Shown here one piece after another: positions 35,432-46,169 of a stretch of 64,000 bases of DNA. Under the pieces are notes generated by a model. That model saw nothing but the letters and a program-made list of their open reading frames with translations. It was not told the DNA's origin and ran no database searches. Source of the stretch: Phyto melanocephala (taxonomy: Eukaryota > Arthropoda > Insecta > Diptera > Rhinophoridae); contig OW799237.1 of assembly GCA_941918925.1 (NCBI GenBank), positions 18,581,201 to 18,645,200 of the forward strand, given 5' to 3'. Both the position numbers and the translations under genes were made by a program. The number at the start of each line of letters is the position of its first letter. The stretch's first letter is position 1.

Positions 35432-37711
35432 GAAATGGCAAACCTTACCCAAGAAAAATATCAAAAGAGCGGCAAAAAATATAGTGTCGTTTGCTGTCCC
35501 TATCGGTCTACTTTTGTAGCGTGCCTGCTTAAAAACCCTTTACATGTCAAATTTATCTTAAGTTTTAGTAAAATATCTTGCTGTTTTATTTATACAACAA
35601 ATACATACATACTTTGTGTCTCAATTTACTAGTAGTTGTTTTCTGAGTTCATACAACTTCTTAGTCTAGTTTGTTGCTTATTTGTTGTTGGTCTAATAAA
35701 AGGTTTGCAACTCGTTGGCCGGGGGTAAGCTTTCTAATTATCCTTATGGTCCGTTGCATAATATTGAATATGTTTTATTATGCAAATTTCTATATATACT
35801 TAATTTTCTTTTCAAAAAAAAAATGGCTTGAGAAGTAAAAGATTTCTACACGCATTTCTACTACCAGCAAAACATCACTTGTAATTACATAATGGTGTCT
35901 GTTTTGTATTTGTGTAGAAGTTGTTGTTATTTTATGGAATTTGTACATATATCATTAAGCCATTTAAATAAGAGTTTTGTAGACATTTGTATTGTTCTTG
36001 GATTAAAACATGTCAAATTCAGGAAATCTAGTTTAGTTTTATATTAAAAATTTAAGATATTTGTATAAGATTATACAAGTTAGCATGGAATATTTAAAAG
36101 AAGTTGCCGTTAAACACCGTTTCTTTGCTGTATAGTTTAGCCTTATTCTGTACTTACAAACATTATTTGCCAAATATCAATTAAGAATTTCAAAACAGCA
36201 ACCATTTTCAAATATTATGGGCAGTAATCTATTTTTACTAGTTTTCTTATGAAAATTATTGATTTATTACTATACATAAAACAATTATATAATACACAAC
36301 AAAAAAGTAAAATAAATTTAACCTTATCTTAACTATCTATACACATCCTTATAAATTTAAACATACATGTTTCATATCATATACATGCATGTATAAACAT
36401 ATAGTATGTTTATGTATGCAAGTATGGACAAGCAAATAATAACAATAATAAAAAGTATCCTTAAGGGAATGTTTAGAAGATTTTAAAATTCTAAAAATAT
36501 TAACACTCTATACTATTTAGCACACACACTCTTACTATAGCTGAATATATTTGCTACATGCACATGCAGAAAATATACTTATTTTAGAAAAAAAAAATTT
36601 ACCAGATTTTCAAAACACAAATGAAAATATTCTGACTTAAAAATGGTGTGAGAGGCACAAGTTATCTCTCTGTTTGTTGTGTTGGGCGTTTCTTGTAGTT
36701 GATGCTTTCAATCTTAATTTGAATGTAAATGAGATTCATTTCGATGATGACAACTGTACGACAGGATTATAGAAGGACACATATTCAAAATTTTTAAGAC
36801 AGACTTATGAGAGCATAAGTATTCGGTTAGAGCAGAGGTTCGCAATTTAAAGAAAATTTTCTAAAAAAAACATAATTTTATTAATTAAAAACGCAAATTT
36901 TGTATTTAAACAAATGATCATCAAAAATGTGTTTAATGAAAAAATTTTTACAAAATTAAATTCGAATAAAAGCAAGCTATTAAGCAACATTATTTGAAAT
37001 ATTTTTTAACTAAATATTTTATAAGCAATTTTGTGCATAATATATATTAATTAAAACTGTTTAACCACAAGTTTTTGAAATATTTGTTAGAAAAAAAGCA
37101 TATTAAAAAAAATTAGAAATAAATTCATACAAAAAAATTTTTTATAATATTAAAATTTAAAAATGAAATCTATGTAAAAAATTTAAAGAAATTTTATAAA
37201 AACGAAAAACCACTGCTTCCTAAGAACAAATTTTAAAAAATATTTCTGCAAAAATAAGAATCTAAAAAGAAATCTTAAAAAATTATCTACGCTAAAATAT
37301 TTTTTAAAAAATTGTAAAATAAATTTTAAATTATTATTTATAAAACCAAAGTCTCTTATGTACACAAAAAAATTAATGGAAACAAAAAATTTCATAGAAA
37401 TATAATTGTAATTAAAAGTTTTTGAAAATAAAAACAGATAAATAAAAATAATAATATAATTTCTTCTTTTTTTTGAGCTTGAGTACACTTCTTGTTTTTT
37501 TTTTTTATACAAAAAAAAATATTTATTTATTTATTTAAATTTCATTTATTAACCGATCGCTAATGGGGCATATATGGTTATGAGTTTACAACAGTGTGTT
37601 GTAATTATAATCATAGAAAATTTTAGAAAATATTATTATTTTTTGTTTGTATAATATATTGAGAAAATAATTTTTCCCGCCTTTTTTTTCAATATGTAGT
37701 TTTTTGAATAT
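35432..37711. other. AT-rich non-coding DNA
   Basis: No gene is supported. The first ~100 bp may be the untranslated end of the adjacent transposon. The remainder is A/T-rich, with TATG-type tracts near 36380-36425. Confidence 0.5.
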
Positions 37712-38690
37712 CTTTTTATACCATTTACACAGTGAAAAAGGGTATATATAGGTTTGTCATTCCGTGTGAAATTTCTACAATTTTCACTTCCGACCCCATA
37801 AAGTATATATTTTCTGAAAGCTTATGAATAGGGGAGTCGATTAAGCTCTGTCAGTCTGTCAGTATGTCCGCCTGTCCGTGTGTATGTTGACATCAACTGT
37901 TTGAGGCCCCCCGACATCACTTGGACCCGGGTGAGGTATTAAAATATCAGAAATATTTGGGAGTAGATCGATATTGAAAATCAGAAACATCGGTACATAA
38001 ACAACTGAGGTATGAGCAGAAACCCACGACCACCTCAATTTTTTTTTTTTCACTAAAACAACATTACAACAACAATATACTTACATACAAACGTGTATAC
38101 TGGCTAGAGTATATTTTTTTTTAATTTATTTTTTATTCTTTTATTTTTATTTATGATATTATTTATATTTTTATTATTATTTTTTTTTAATTTTTTTTTT
38201 TGTTTTATATGTATTATTTATATTTTTATTATATTTATATTTTTTAATTTATTTTTTATTCTTTTATTTTTATTTATGATATTATTTATATTTTTATTAT
38301 TATTTTTTTTTTTAATTTTTTTTTTTTGTTTTATATGTATTATTTATATTTTTATTATTTTTTTTTTTATTTTTTTTTTTAATTTTTTTTTAAATATTTT
38401 TTTTATAAATTATTTATATTATTATTATTATTATTATTTTTTAATTATTATTATTTTTTTTAAATTATTTTTTAAATATTTTTTTAAATTTTTTTATTTT
38501 TTTTTTAACATAAATACTTAAATTTATAATTTTACATTGGGATGTTTTTATACATGTCTGTTTTTTATATGTATGTACGTATTTTATATGGGATGAATGG
38601 TGATACAAACAATTGTTATTGCATGACTACACGTTGTGAAGGGTATAAAAGATTCGGCACGGCCGAATATAGCACTTTTAATTGTTGTTT
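37712..38690 (+). mobile_element. DINE-1/mini-me-like element, copy E
   Basis: The left end ATACCATTTACACAGTG is followed by AAAGGGTATATATAGG, then CCGACCCCATAAAG, a short GTC tract and GATATTGAAAATCAGAAAC. A T-rich centre is expanded by a tandem duplication. The right end is GAAGGGTATAAAAGATTCGG...CACTTTTAATTG. The GAATCCCAGCTGAGCC motif is missing. Confidence 0.65.
38121..38366 (+). repeat. Tandem duplication, 123-bp unit, T-rich
   Basis: The marker TTTATGATATTATTTATATT recurs with its G at 38155 and 38278, and the surrounding T-rich sequence is nearly identical. It sits in the centre of DINE copy E. Confidence 0.7.
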
Positions 38691-39328
38691 ACATAATTTG
38701 TATATTTACTCTGAAGAAGTAGCCAAATATTTGTTAATAAAAATTTTTTTATCAAAAAACAAAAAGTCATCTCCAGCTCAAGAAAAAGAAGAAATTATTA
38801 ATATTAATATATAAAATATATATATAAAATTTTGTATAAAAAAAATTATAATTAGAACCTCTAGAAAATTTAAAAGATATTTTTAAACATGTATTTTTTT
38901 AACAGTATGTTGAAAAAAAAAATAAAAAAAAATTTCCACTAGAAGAAAGTTTATAAAAAGTATTAAAATAATATATACAACAAAAATGAAAAACAAAAAG
39001 ACAATCTTACAAAACTATATTTTTAAGGAAAAATTAAAAAAAAAATTGAGTAAAAATATTTATACATTTTCCAACTTATTTAAAAATTTATTATTGATAA
39101 TTTATTTAAAATTTTTTTTAAGAGTAAAATTCATCAAAAATGTTTCTGTATAGAAATGTCATCACAAAAAATTAATAAAATACATTTCACTCGGCTATTT
39201 TCAACAAAAATACACTTTGTCAACTTATTCTCTTTATATCACAACTAGAGTTCTTTATAAAAGGGAAAATTAGAAATAAAAAAATGTATGAACTCAAGCC
39301 TTAATAAATTAAAATGGCTGTTCTATTC

Positions 39329-39446
39329 TGCCTGTTCTATGTTAAGGTTAGAATTAAATAATTTGAAATTTTTATTTTAGTGTTGTTATTCATAACAACA
39401 ATGCTATGAGCGTACCGAAAATTCTACTCGGAACACTGAACAGGCA
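39329..39446. mobile_element. 118-bp inverted-repeat element, TGCCTGTTC ends
   Basis: TGCCTGTTC at 39329-39337 and GAACAGGCA at 39438-39446 are the same ends as in the foldback at 26353-26511. Inside is a small hairpin (TTGTTATTCATAACAA). No coding. Probably a second member of one MITE family with a different interior. Confidence 0.5.
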
Positions 39447-40184
39447 AAATTATATATATTAAAAATAATGAAAAACAATGATATGGTTTAAATTAAAAAA
39501 TCTAATATTCCATAAAGAAATTTGTAAACATTTTCTAGAGAAAAAAAATTCTTCTATTAAAAAATTTTAAAATTTTTTTGAAGAAAAAAATTCCTTTAAT
39601 AAAAAAAATGTCAATTAATTTAGAAGAAAAAATTTAAAGGTTTTAAAAAGAAATTTTAAACGAATTTTTTGCGAATATTTTAAAGTAAACATTGTAAATC
39701 AATGCAAATTTATTTTATTTTAAAAAAGTTTCTCTATGATTTTATATGAAGAAATCTACTCTCTCAACAATAATACCATATTTTTAAAAATTTAAGACAT
39801 TTGTAAGTATCATACATTATTTTAGTTCTATGATATTGCGAAAACTAAGAAAAAAATTTGTTATATTTGATAGCGCTAGCGCTTGATACTAAGAACGTCT
39901 TAAGTTTTATGATTTGTGTGAAAATTTTTTTTTTAAGATATAAGACATTAATAGAAGTTTTCTAAAAAGAAATAAATATGTGAATTTTAAAAAAATAACA
40001 AAAATATTCCATAACGCAACAGCTTGTCAAAAAGTTATATACAAAATTTTCTATATAAAAAATATTATTTAAAATTGTAAATACGAAGAAGTTAATTTAA
40101 AGTTTTGCAAGCAAAATTTTTTAAAATCATTTTAATATAGAAAAAAATATATAATACAAAAATGTTTTGTTAAGAAACAAACAA

Positions 40185-40227
40185 TAGATAGATAGATAGA
40201 TAGATAGACAGATAGATAGATAGATAT

Positions 40228-40298
<71 letters not shown>

Positions 40299-40314
40299 GA
40301 TAAATAGATTGATA
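40185..40314. repeat. (GATA)n microsatellite
   Basis: About 130 bp of GATA units with a few interruptions (GACA, TATA, AATA). It creates artefactual YLSIYLS-type frames on the minus strand that are not genes. Confidence 0.95.
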
Positions 40315-40664
40315 GAAATTTGCTTCTAACTTTGTCAAAATCAAGCAATAGTAATTGGTATTTAGGAAATTTTAACCAGCATTTAAATTTAGTAAAAATT
40401 TTCCGTAGAAAAAAAATATAATCAAGATATTAAGTTTTTAAAAATTTTTCTAATCTTACATTTGGGCTCAAAATTTGTATTAGTTTTAACCGATTGCTCT
40501 TATTTTCAATACCCGGCTTCTCAAAACAGTTGATAAAAATATAGTTTCAACTAATAAAGTAAGGCTTACTATTTCACACTTTATCTTGATTTACACAAAC
40601 AATTTTAAAACAAAATTAAGAATTAATATTTTGTAGACTTATAAGATTTTCGTTTCTTACTTAC

Positions 40665-40744
40665 ACTTTGGTTTCATTAAATTTTACTCTGGATTTATTG
40701 AAAACATCATCTTGTATTGTTATGTAACCCAAACAAATGCTCGT
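40665..40744 (-). other. Possible internal exon (weak)
   Basis: On the minus strand, TTTTTGTTTTTTAATAG precedes 80 bases that are open in one frame only (TSICLGYITIQDDVFNKSRV, then KFNETK). A donor-like GTAAGTAAG follows. There is no recognised homology, and 26 open codons can arise by chance. Confidence 0.2.
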
Positions 40745-41884
40745 CTATTAAAAAACAAAAAGTATGACAATATGAGAAGATTTTCTATTAAAATCTATGT
40801 ATGAGTAAAAGTGTAAAAATATATTTGTGAAAATCAAACAAAGTAGCTACATTGTATGAGGCTTGTCTTTACAGTTTGTGTATAGATATTTGTTGTTTAA
40901 TACGTTTAAAAATAGCAAAAAATCTTACATTTTATGCAAGTGGCTTAACTATACAAACATTTACAATACCAACTTCGTTTTCTACAAATACCTTACCATA
41001 GTTCTCTCAACTCTAATGTTCGAAAATCATGTACAATAGACACAACAAAAATGTACCAATTTTTTCTTTTTTGATGTTCACACTCACCTACAGAAATGCA
41101 TGAATGTATGTTGTTTTGTTGTGAATTGTTATTGTATGTTTAGGTGATTTTGTTATTTAGCCCTACATTATGCTCTGATTTTTGTTGCATAAATTAAAAG
41201 TCATTCCTGTTTTGTTTTCAACCAAGTGGTTATTTGTCTGCATTAAAAGACCTACAGGCATCCTCATATACATTTGTATATGTATATTATTTGTGATTAG
41301 AAAGTATATTTCTCTGATATTAAGGAGTTTTATGACTTCGTTCGTCCATCTTTTTTTAATACACTTTCAAGCATAACCAATTTATTTTTGATTTTTGTTA
41401 AAGCCTTAAAGCTTTTTTTGTATTAAAAAAAAATTTAACACTATCAAACATTAAAAAAACACTTTATTGAAAAATTCGAAAAATTGTTTCTAAAATTTTC
41501 CCTACAATCACCAAACTTGGCAAGTAAAAAGGAAATTCCCAAATTATAGACAATGAGCTTTGAATAATTCAAACATCTCTTTTAAGTTATTTAAAGTGTG
41601 ATGCTCTATTATTGTGCTTTAATCAAAATTCTAAAGAATGTAATAAGAATAATTTCTTTTAAAGTGATTTTAAAATTTTTATGGCATAGTTTGTAAAAAT
41701 TTCTTTATAATAAGAAAAATTAGGTTTTTGATAAAATTATTTGTCATATTTTGTATATCACTACACTACACTTAATATATGAGAATATTAAAGAAAATAA
41801 GAACAAATGCTATGCTAAATGGTATCTCAGTAAGAATAAACCATTTAAATTTATTGCATCTTTTTTTCGAAAGTGACAACTCTG
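40745..41884. other. AT-rich non-coding DNA
   Basis: No gene is supported. Donor-like GTAAGG and GTGAGT sites on the minus strand (near 40990 and 41090) have no convincing exons. Confidence 0.45.
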
Positions 41885-42725
41885 AAATTTAGCTGGTGTC
41901 ACTTACGCTTATTCAGATTAATAAAGAACGAGCGCATTGCGAAATAACACAAATTAGAATTCTGAAAACTTATTGAACATATTTTGAAAGTAATGCTGGG
42001 ACCTCTCGCATACCTCGAAGAATTTTTAGACAACAAAGTAGACCTAAGTGTCAACCATTCAAAGAATGCACAAAATTGTTTAAGAAACTGGGACGGTGAA
42101 GAACACCAAGACCCCTGTGAGGCAACGTTCCGATCGGTTTTTCCAAAAAAATTGCTGTTGCAAACAAGAGTATCAGCGAAAAATTGGAAATATCATTCTT
42201 AACAACTTTAAATTTCACGAATCACTACGCAACGAATTTTTTCGAAAAAAGAAAAATCATTTTCCTAGATAAAGCCCATTAGCAACAAAAAATTGGCTAG
42301 CGCGGATTTCGGTCAGGTGGCGTAATTGGATCTTAACAAAATATGCCAGAATGACTGTAAACGGCATTTGTTACAAACACATATAAATAGAGTTTTTCTG
42401 AAATCAACTTGGCGGTATAGATCTGGACGATATGGGATTTAGGCAAGACGACGGCACTTGACACACTGTGCACCAAACAATCCATTTATTGGAGCAAAAC
42501 GAATTTTCTCAAGAAATTATAATATGAATTGGTCACTTAAAACATGCGATTTGACACCATGTAATTTTTTTTTCGCGAATTGTTAAATCTGGCGTTTACG
42601 CGAATAAACCAGAAATGCTTTCTTAGCTTCAAGATCCACCGCGTTATCGGTACAGCCAAATCTCTATGAAAAAGTCATTGAAAATTTTATGAAAAGATTA
42701 ATGACCTGTCATCAGGGCTGTGGAG
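41885..42725 (+). pseudogene. Tc1/mariner-like transposase relic
   Basis: Heavily decayed + strand copy. Fragments in several frames include NCLRNWDGEEH (N-terminal region) and EKRKIIFLDKAH (first catalytic block, DEAH now DKAH). WISVRWRN/ILTKYARMTVNG-like residues follow, then a decayed F.QDDGT.HTVHQT (second block), CDLTPCNF (third block) and ENFMKRLMTCHQGCG (C-terminus). The order is right for the family, but stops and shifts are frequent. Confidence 0.55.
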
Positions 42726-42989
42726 TTTAGTTTACGTATGTTGCATACCAAACTTAAGTGGAATATAACTGCTTTACAATCCGGTAAAATCACAAACATC
42801 TCGAAAAATTCGTGTTTTTCTTTTAAAATTAAGAATTACATACTTGCTGAGACAGCCCTTATCAGGAAATCTGTCTGATGGTAATGAGCTTGATATCCCT
42901 AGAATTTCACTTTATATTGTTAACTTCAACTAATATTTTCCATCGAAACTGTCTTAAATTTCTCAACATATTATCAGATATTACCTACA

Positions 42990-43235
42990 ACCAGAAAACA
43001 GAAAATCACATTCATTGCCAATCGAATGGTTCAGTTCCTGTAATCGAGCTTTTCTTTTTTGATTATAAAATTTCTATTGCAAAAATCACAATTTATTAGT
43101 GCTGACTACATATTTATATTCCGAAACGATATTCTGTAGATATAACCGTAAAATTCTACTATCACAACAAGCCTATGCGATTGGCAACAATTGCGGTGCT
43201 CACAACCGATACTGTTTTCTCTGTGTAACTAATTT
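42990..43235. repeat. Imperfect inverted repeat
   Basis: AGAAAACAGAAAATCACATT...TTGCCAATCGAATGG is loosely mirrored by the complement of CCTATGCGATTGGCAACAATTG...ACTGTTTTCTCTG. Arms are long but diverged. This is possibly an old MITE. Confidence 0.3.
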
Positions 43236-43753
43236 GATTTGTATACTCTTCTAAAAAAAAATCAATATAAACAATTTAAATAAATTTTTATTTTCTAAGG
43301 GCCATTATTACAACTTGCCGTTAGTTAAAGGCAGAATTTTGTCGTACCGATAAATGGCTTTGTATTATGAAGCCTTCATTTATTTTTTTTTTTTATCTAC
43401 TTAATATTATTTTTAATAATAACAATAAAAATAAAAAATAAGAATACTAAACGAACGAAATTCAAAGATATTATCCTAGTTTCGCATTCTGAGGAAAATA
43501 AATCGTTCGGAATTCTCATAGCATTGTTTTATAAGCAACACTGCAATGGCAAATCCAAATGATTTAATTACACTAGAAATGCAGAACGTGGGAGATTAAA
43601 ACAAACTGAATTGCAAGTTAGAGAATAAATTATTTGAGTTTAAGAAGTCGCAAAAGTACTGTGTTAATTTATATTGTCTTCCATTTTTTGCATATAGCGG
43701 TAAATGCCACTGTACTATGTTACTTGTTATGAAGATATGTATAAAGAATTAGG

Positions 43754-43880
43754 CCCATACCTAAACAAGAGCGTTGAGCGTCAAGCGTTGCAATTTTTCA
43801 TGTATTTTGTTATTGTAACAAAACCAAAACACATGTAAAACTCCAACGCTTGACGCTCAACGCTCTTGTTTAGGTATGGG
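43754..43880. mobile_element. 127-bp hairpin with perfect 37-bp arms
   Basis: The left arm 43754-43790 (CCCATACCTAAACAAGAGCG, then TTGAGCGTCAAGCGTTG) is exactly complementary to the right arm 43844-43880. The 53-bp loop is partly self-complementary as well (CATGTATTTTG / CAAAACACATG-like). Arms contain GAGCGTTGAGCGTC, much more GC-rich than the surroundings. TTAG lies close to each side (43749-43752 and 43883-43886). It is most likely a young foldback/MITE; a hairpin RNA precursor is an alternative. Confidence 0.75.
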
Positions 43881-45068
43881 GGTTAGTTGTCATCAAGCCA
43901 TAGAGTGTGGTGAGCACACCACAACAACGTGAAATTATTCATTTTTATTTGACAAATCTTTAATACGCAATATAATTTGTTTAAACGAATATAACCAATT
44001 TAACATTTTCCAATAAACTTTTTAATTTGTAAAACAATGCAAACTAGTTTAAATTATATTACTTTTGCAGCAACTTATATTTCAGCTTAAAAGTATGCTA
44101 TAAATAGTTTTTATATTAAAAATTTAAAGAAAAAAAGTTTGTTTTGTTGTTGTATTTTACATGAGTTACATAAATATTTATATACATAAATAGTCTTCGG
44201 CCCAATTCCTACCCCTCTTCACAATTTAACTCATTTCATATATTCAATATCACATAAATTGTGATATAAAATATTTATTTCCTTTTCATATAAATAAAAC
44301 TATTATGTATATATGTATATACATATTTACATACTTTTTATTTTTTTTAATTTCTTCACATAAAGACATTTTATATACACTTTTGTAGTGTAGTAGTTTG
44401 ATCACTTATTTATATATCTGAAATATTTCATTTCTTATATACTTAAAGCATCTTTATTATATTATATAAACTAATTTATATTTTATATATATATATGTAT
44501 GTATGTCTGTATATACATACATACACAAATACAAAAATATACACAAAAATAAATTAATTTTTGTATACTTGCATTCAGTTTGTGGTTATATTGCTCATGC
44601 AAAAATAAATATTTTATTTGTTTAATTGATTAATTTTAATTAATTGTTCATCTTAAATTTTTACAATATTTTTTTAATAACGTTTGCCAATATTATTTAC
44701 AGTTGAAAGCAAAAATATTTGCAAATTGTTAAAAACTTTTATTCAAAAACAAAATATAATATAAATAAAGACAGATAAACGAAGCTCGAAACGCTGAGCT
44801 AATATGCATTAAAGAATCCTGTCTTTTTAACATGACCCTGCCACTTAGGCTTTTAACTTTAAAGTGTATTGTCACTTACCTAAGGTAACTTGTTTTATTT
44901 TTATAATGTATGAAAGCATATATACATTTGTATTATATTGCCCTGCTTCGCTATTCGATAGTATTGAAACAAATTAAACACACTTCTAGTGGGGAAACTT
45001 TAAAACTTACAACAAAAGAAAGACACTTGAATCTTGTTTTGACAAACTTTCACTGTAATGAGAATAAA
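43881..45068. other. AT-rich non-coding DNA
   Basis: No gene is supported. TATG/TATA microsatellite lies at about 44490-44525. Confidence 0.5.
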
Positions 45069-46163
45069 TCTATATATATAAAAATCAATGTGTGTTTGTA
45101 TGTTTGTTTGTGCTTTATAGACGGTTAAATGGCTGGACCGATTTCCTTAAAATTTTCACAGAATCTTTCTGTATGTCCGGAAGGAACTATAGGCTATACT
45201 TTGGTTTGAAATTGTAAGTGGGCGGGGTGCCCCCCTCTATTGAAGAATTAGTATTAAATATTATATATCACGAAAGTTAATGCAGCTAGAGTCTTCAAAT
45301 TAAGTACGGTAATCTTTAACATCCACACGAACATTTGGGTAAAAAATGGGCGGACTTTCAATAGTATGCGTGGCCACATGAATTAAATACTAAATTTCGT
45401 ATATTTGGAAAACGATATCGATTAGAGTACTAAAATTTTGCAAGAGCAACTTTGACACCAAAATAAACATTTCTGGAAAAAATGGGTACATTAGAAATAG
45501 TGGGCGTGGCAGCTCTCATAGCAATTGAATACTAAAATTCGTATATTCGGGAAGCGATAATAGTTGGAGTACCCAAATTTTGCACGAGAAGCTTTGACGT
45601 CTATATGACTATTTTGATAAGAAATGGATGCTTTAGTAATAGTGGGCGTGGCGCCTGTCATATGAATTAAGTAAAACAATTGGTATATCTGGGAAGCGAT
45701 AACAGTTAGAGTACCCAAATTTTGCTCGAGAAGCTTTGACGTCTATATGACTATTTTGATAAGAAATGGATGCTTTAGTAATAGTGGGCGTGGCGCCTGT
45801 CATATGAATTAAGTAAAACAATTGGTATATCTGGAAAGCGATAACAGTTAGAGTACCCGAATTTTGCACGAGAAGCCATATACATCTATATGACTATTTT
45901 GATAAGACATGGAAGCTTTAGTAATAGTGGGCGTGGCACCTGTCAAATGAATTTAATACAAAAATTTGTATATCTGGGAAGCGATAATAGGTAGAGTACC
46001 CAAATTTTGCAAGAGGCACTTTGACGTCTATATGATTATTTGAATAAGAAATGGTTGATTTAGTAATAGCAGGCGTAGCACTTGCAAAATAAATATATTT
46101 TTGAACTATAAAATTTTTATTTCATTACGATGGGGGTGGCGAAGCACACCGGGTATTAGCTAG
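45069..46163 (+). mobile_element. Non-autonomous Helitron, second family
   Basis: The left end TCTATATATATAAAAATC is preceded by A. The right end GCGAAGCACACCGGGTATTAGCTAG is written here in parts: GCGAAGCACACCGGG, then TATTAGCTAG, followed by T. The interior has units of about 142 bp, each with a GTGGGCGTGGC(G/A)CCTGTCA box, starting near 45500, 45642, 45784, 45927 and 46069. The two units at 45642-45783 and 45784-45925 are almost identical. The unit differs in sequence and length from that of the copies at 433 and 5568, so this is a separate family with the same architecture. Confidence 0.8.
45500..46079 (+). repeat. Tandem array, ~142-bp unit
   Basis: Successive GTGGGCGTGGC boxes are spaced 142-143 bp apart. 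The spacer contains GAAGCTTTGACGTCTATATG and AGTACCCAAATTTTGC. The central two units are nearly identical, which implies recent unit duplication. Confidence 0.85.
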
Positions 46164-46169
46164 TACTCT

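Noticed and set aside
38153..38521. 122-codon open frame of Phe/Ile/Tyr
   Set aside because: It is the translation of the tandemly duplicated T-rich centre of a DINE element.
40127..40348. SIYLSIYLS repeat proteins, two frames
   Set aside because: They come solely from the GATA microsatellite.
45491..45869. Two similar minus-strand frames of 75-78 codons
   Set aside because: They are the 142-bp Helitron repeat unit read twice; similarity reflects the repeat, not a gene family.
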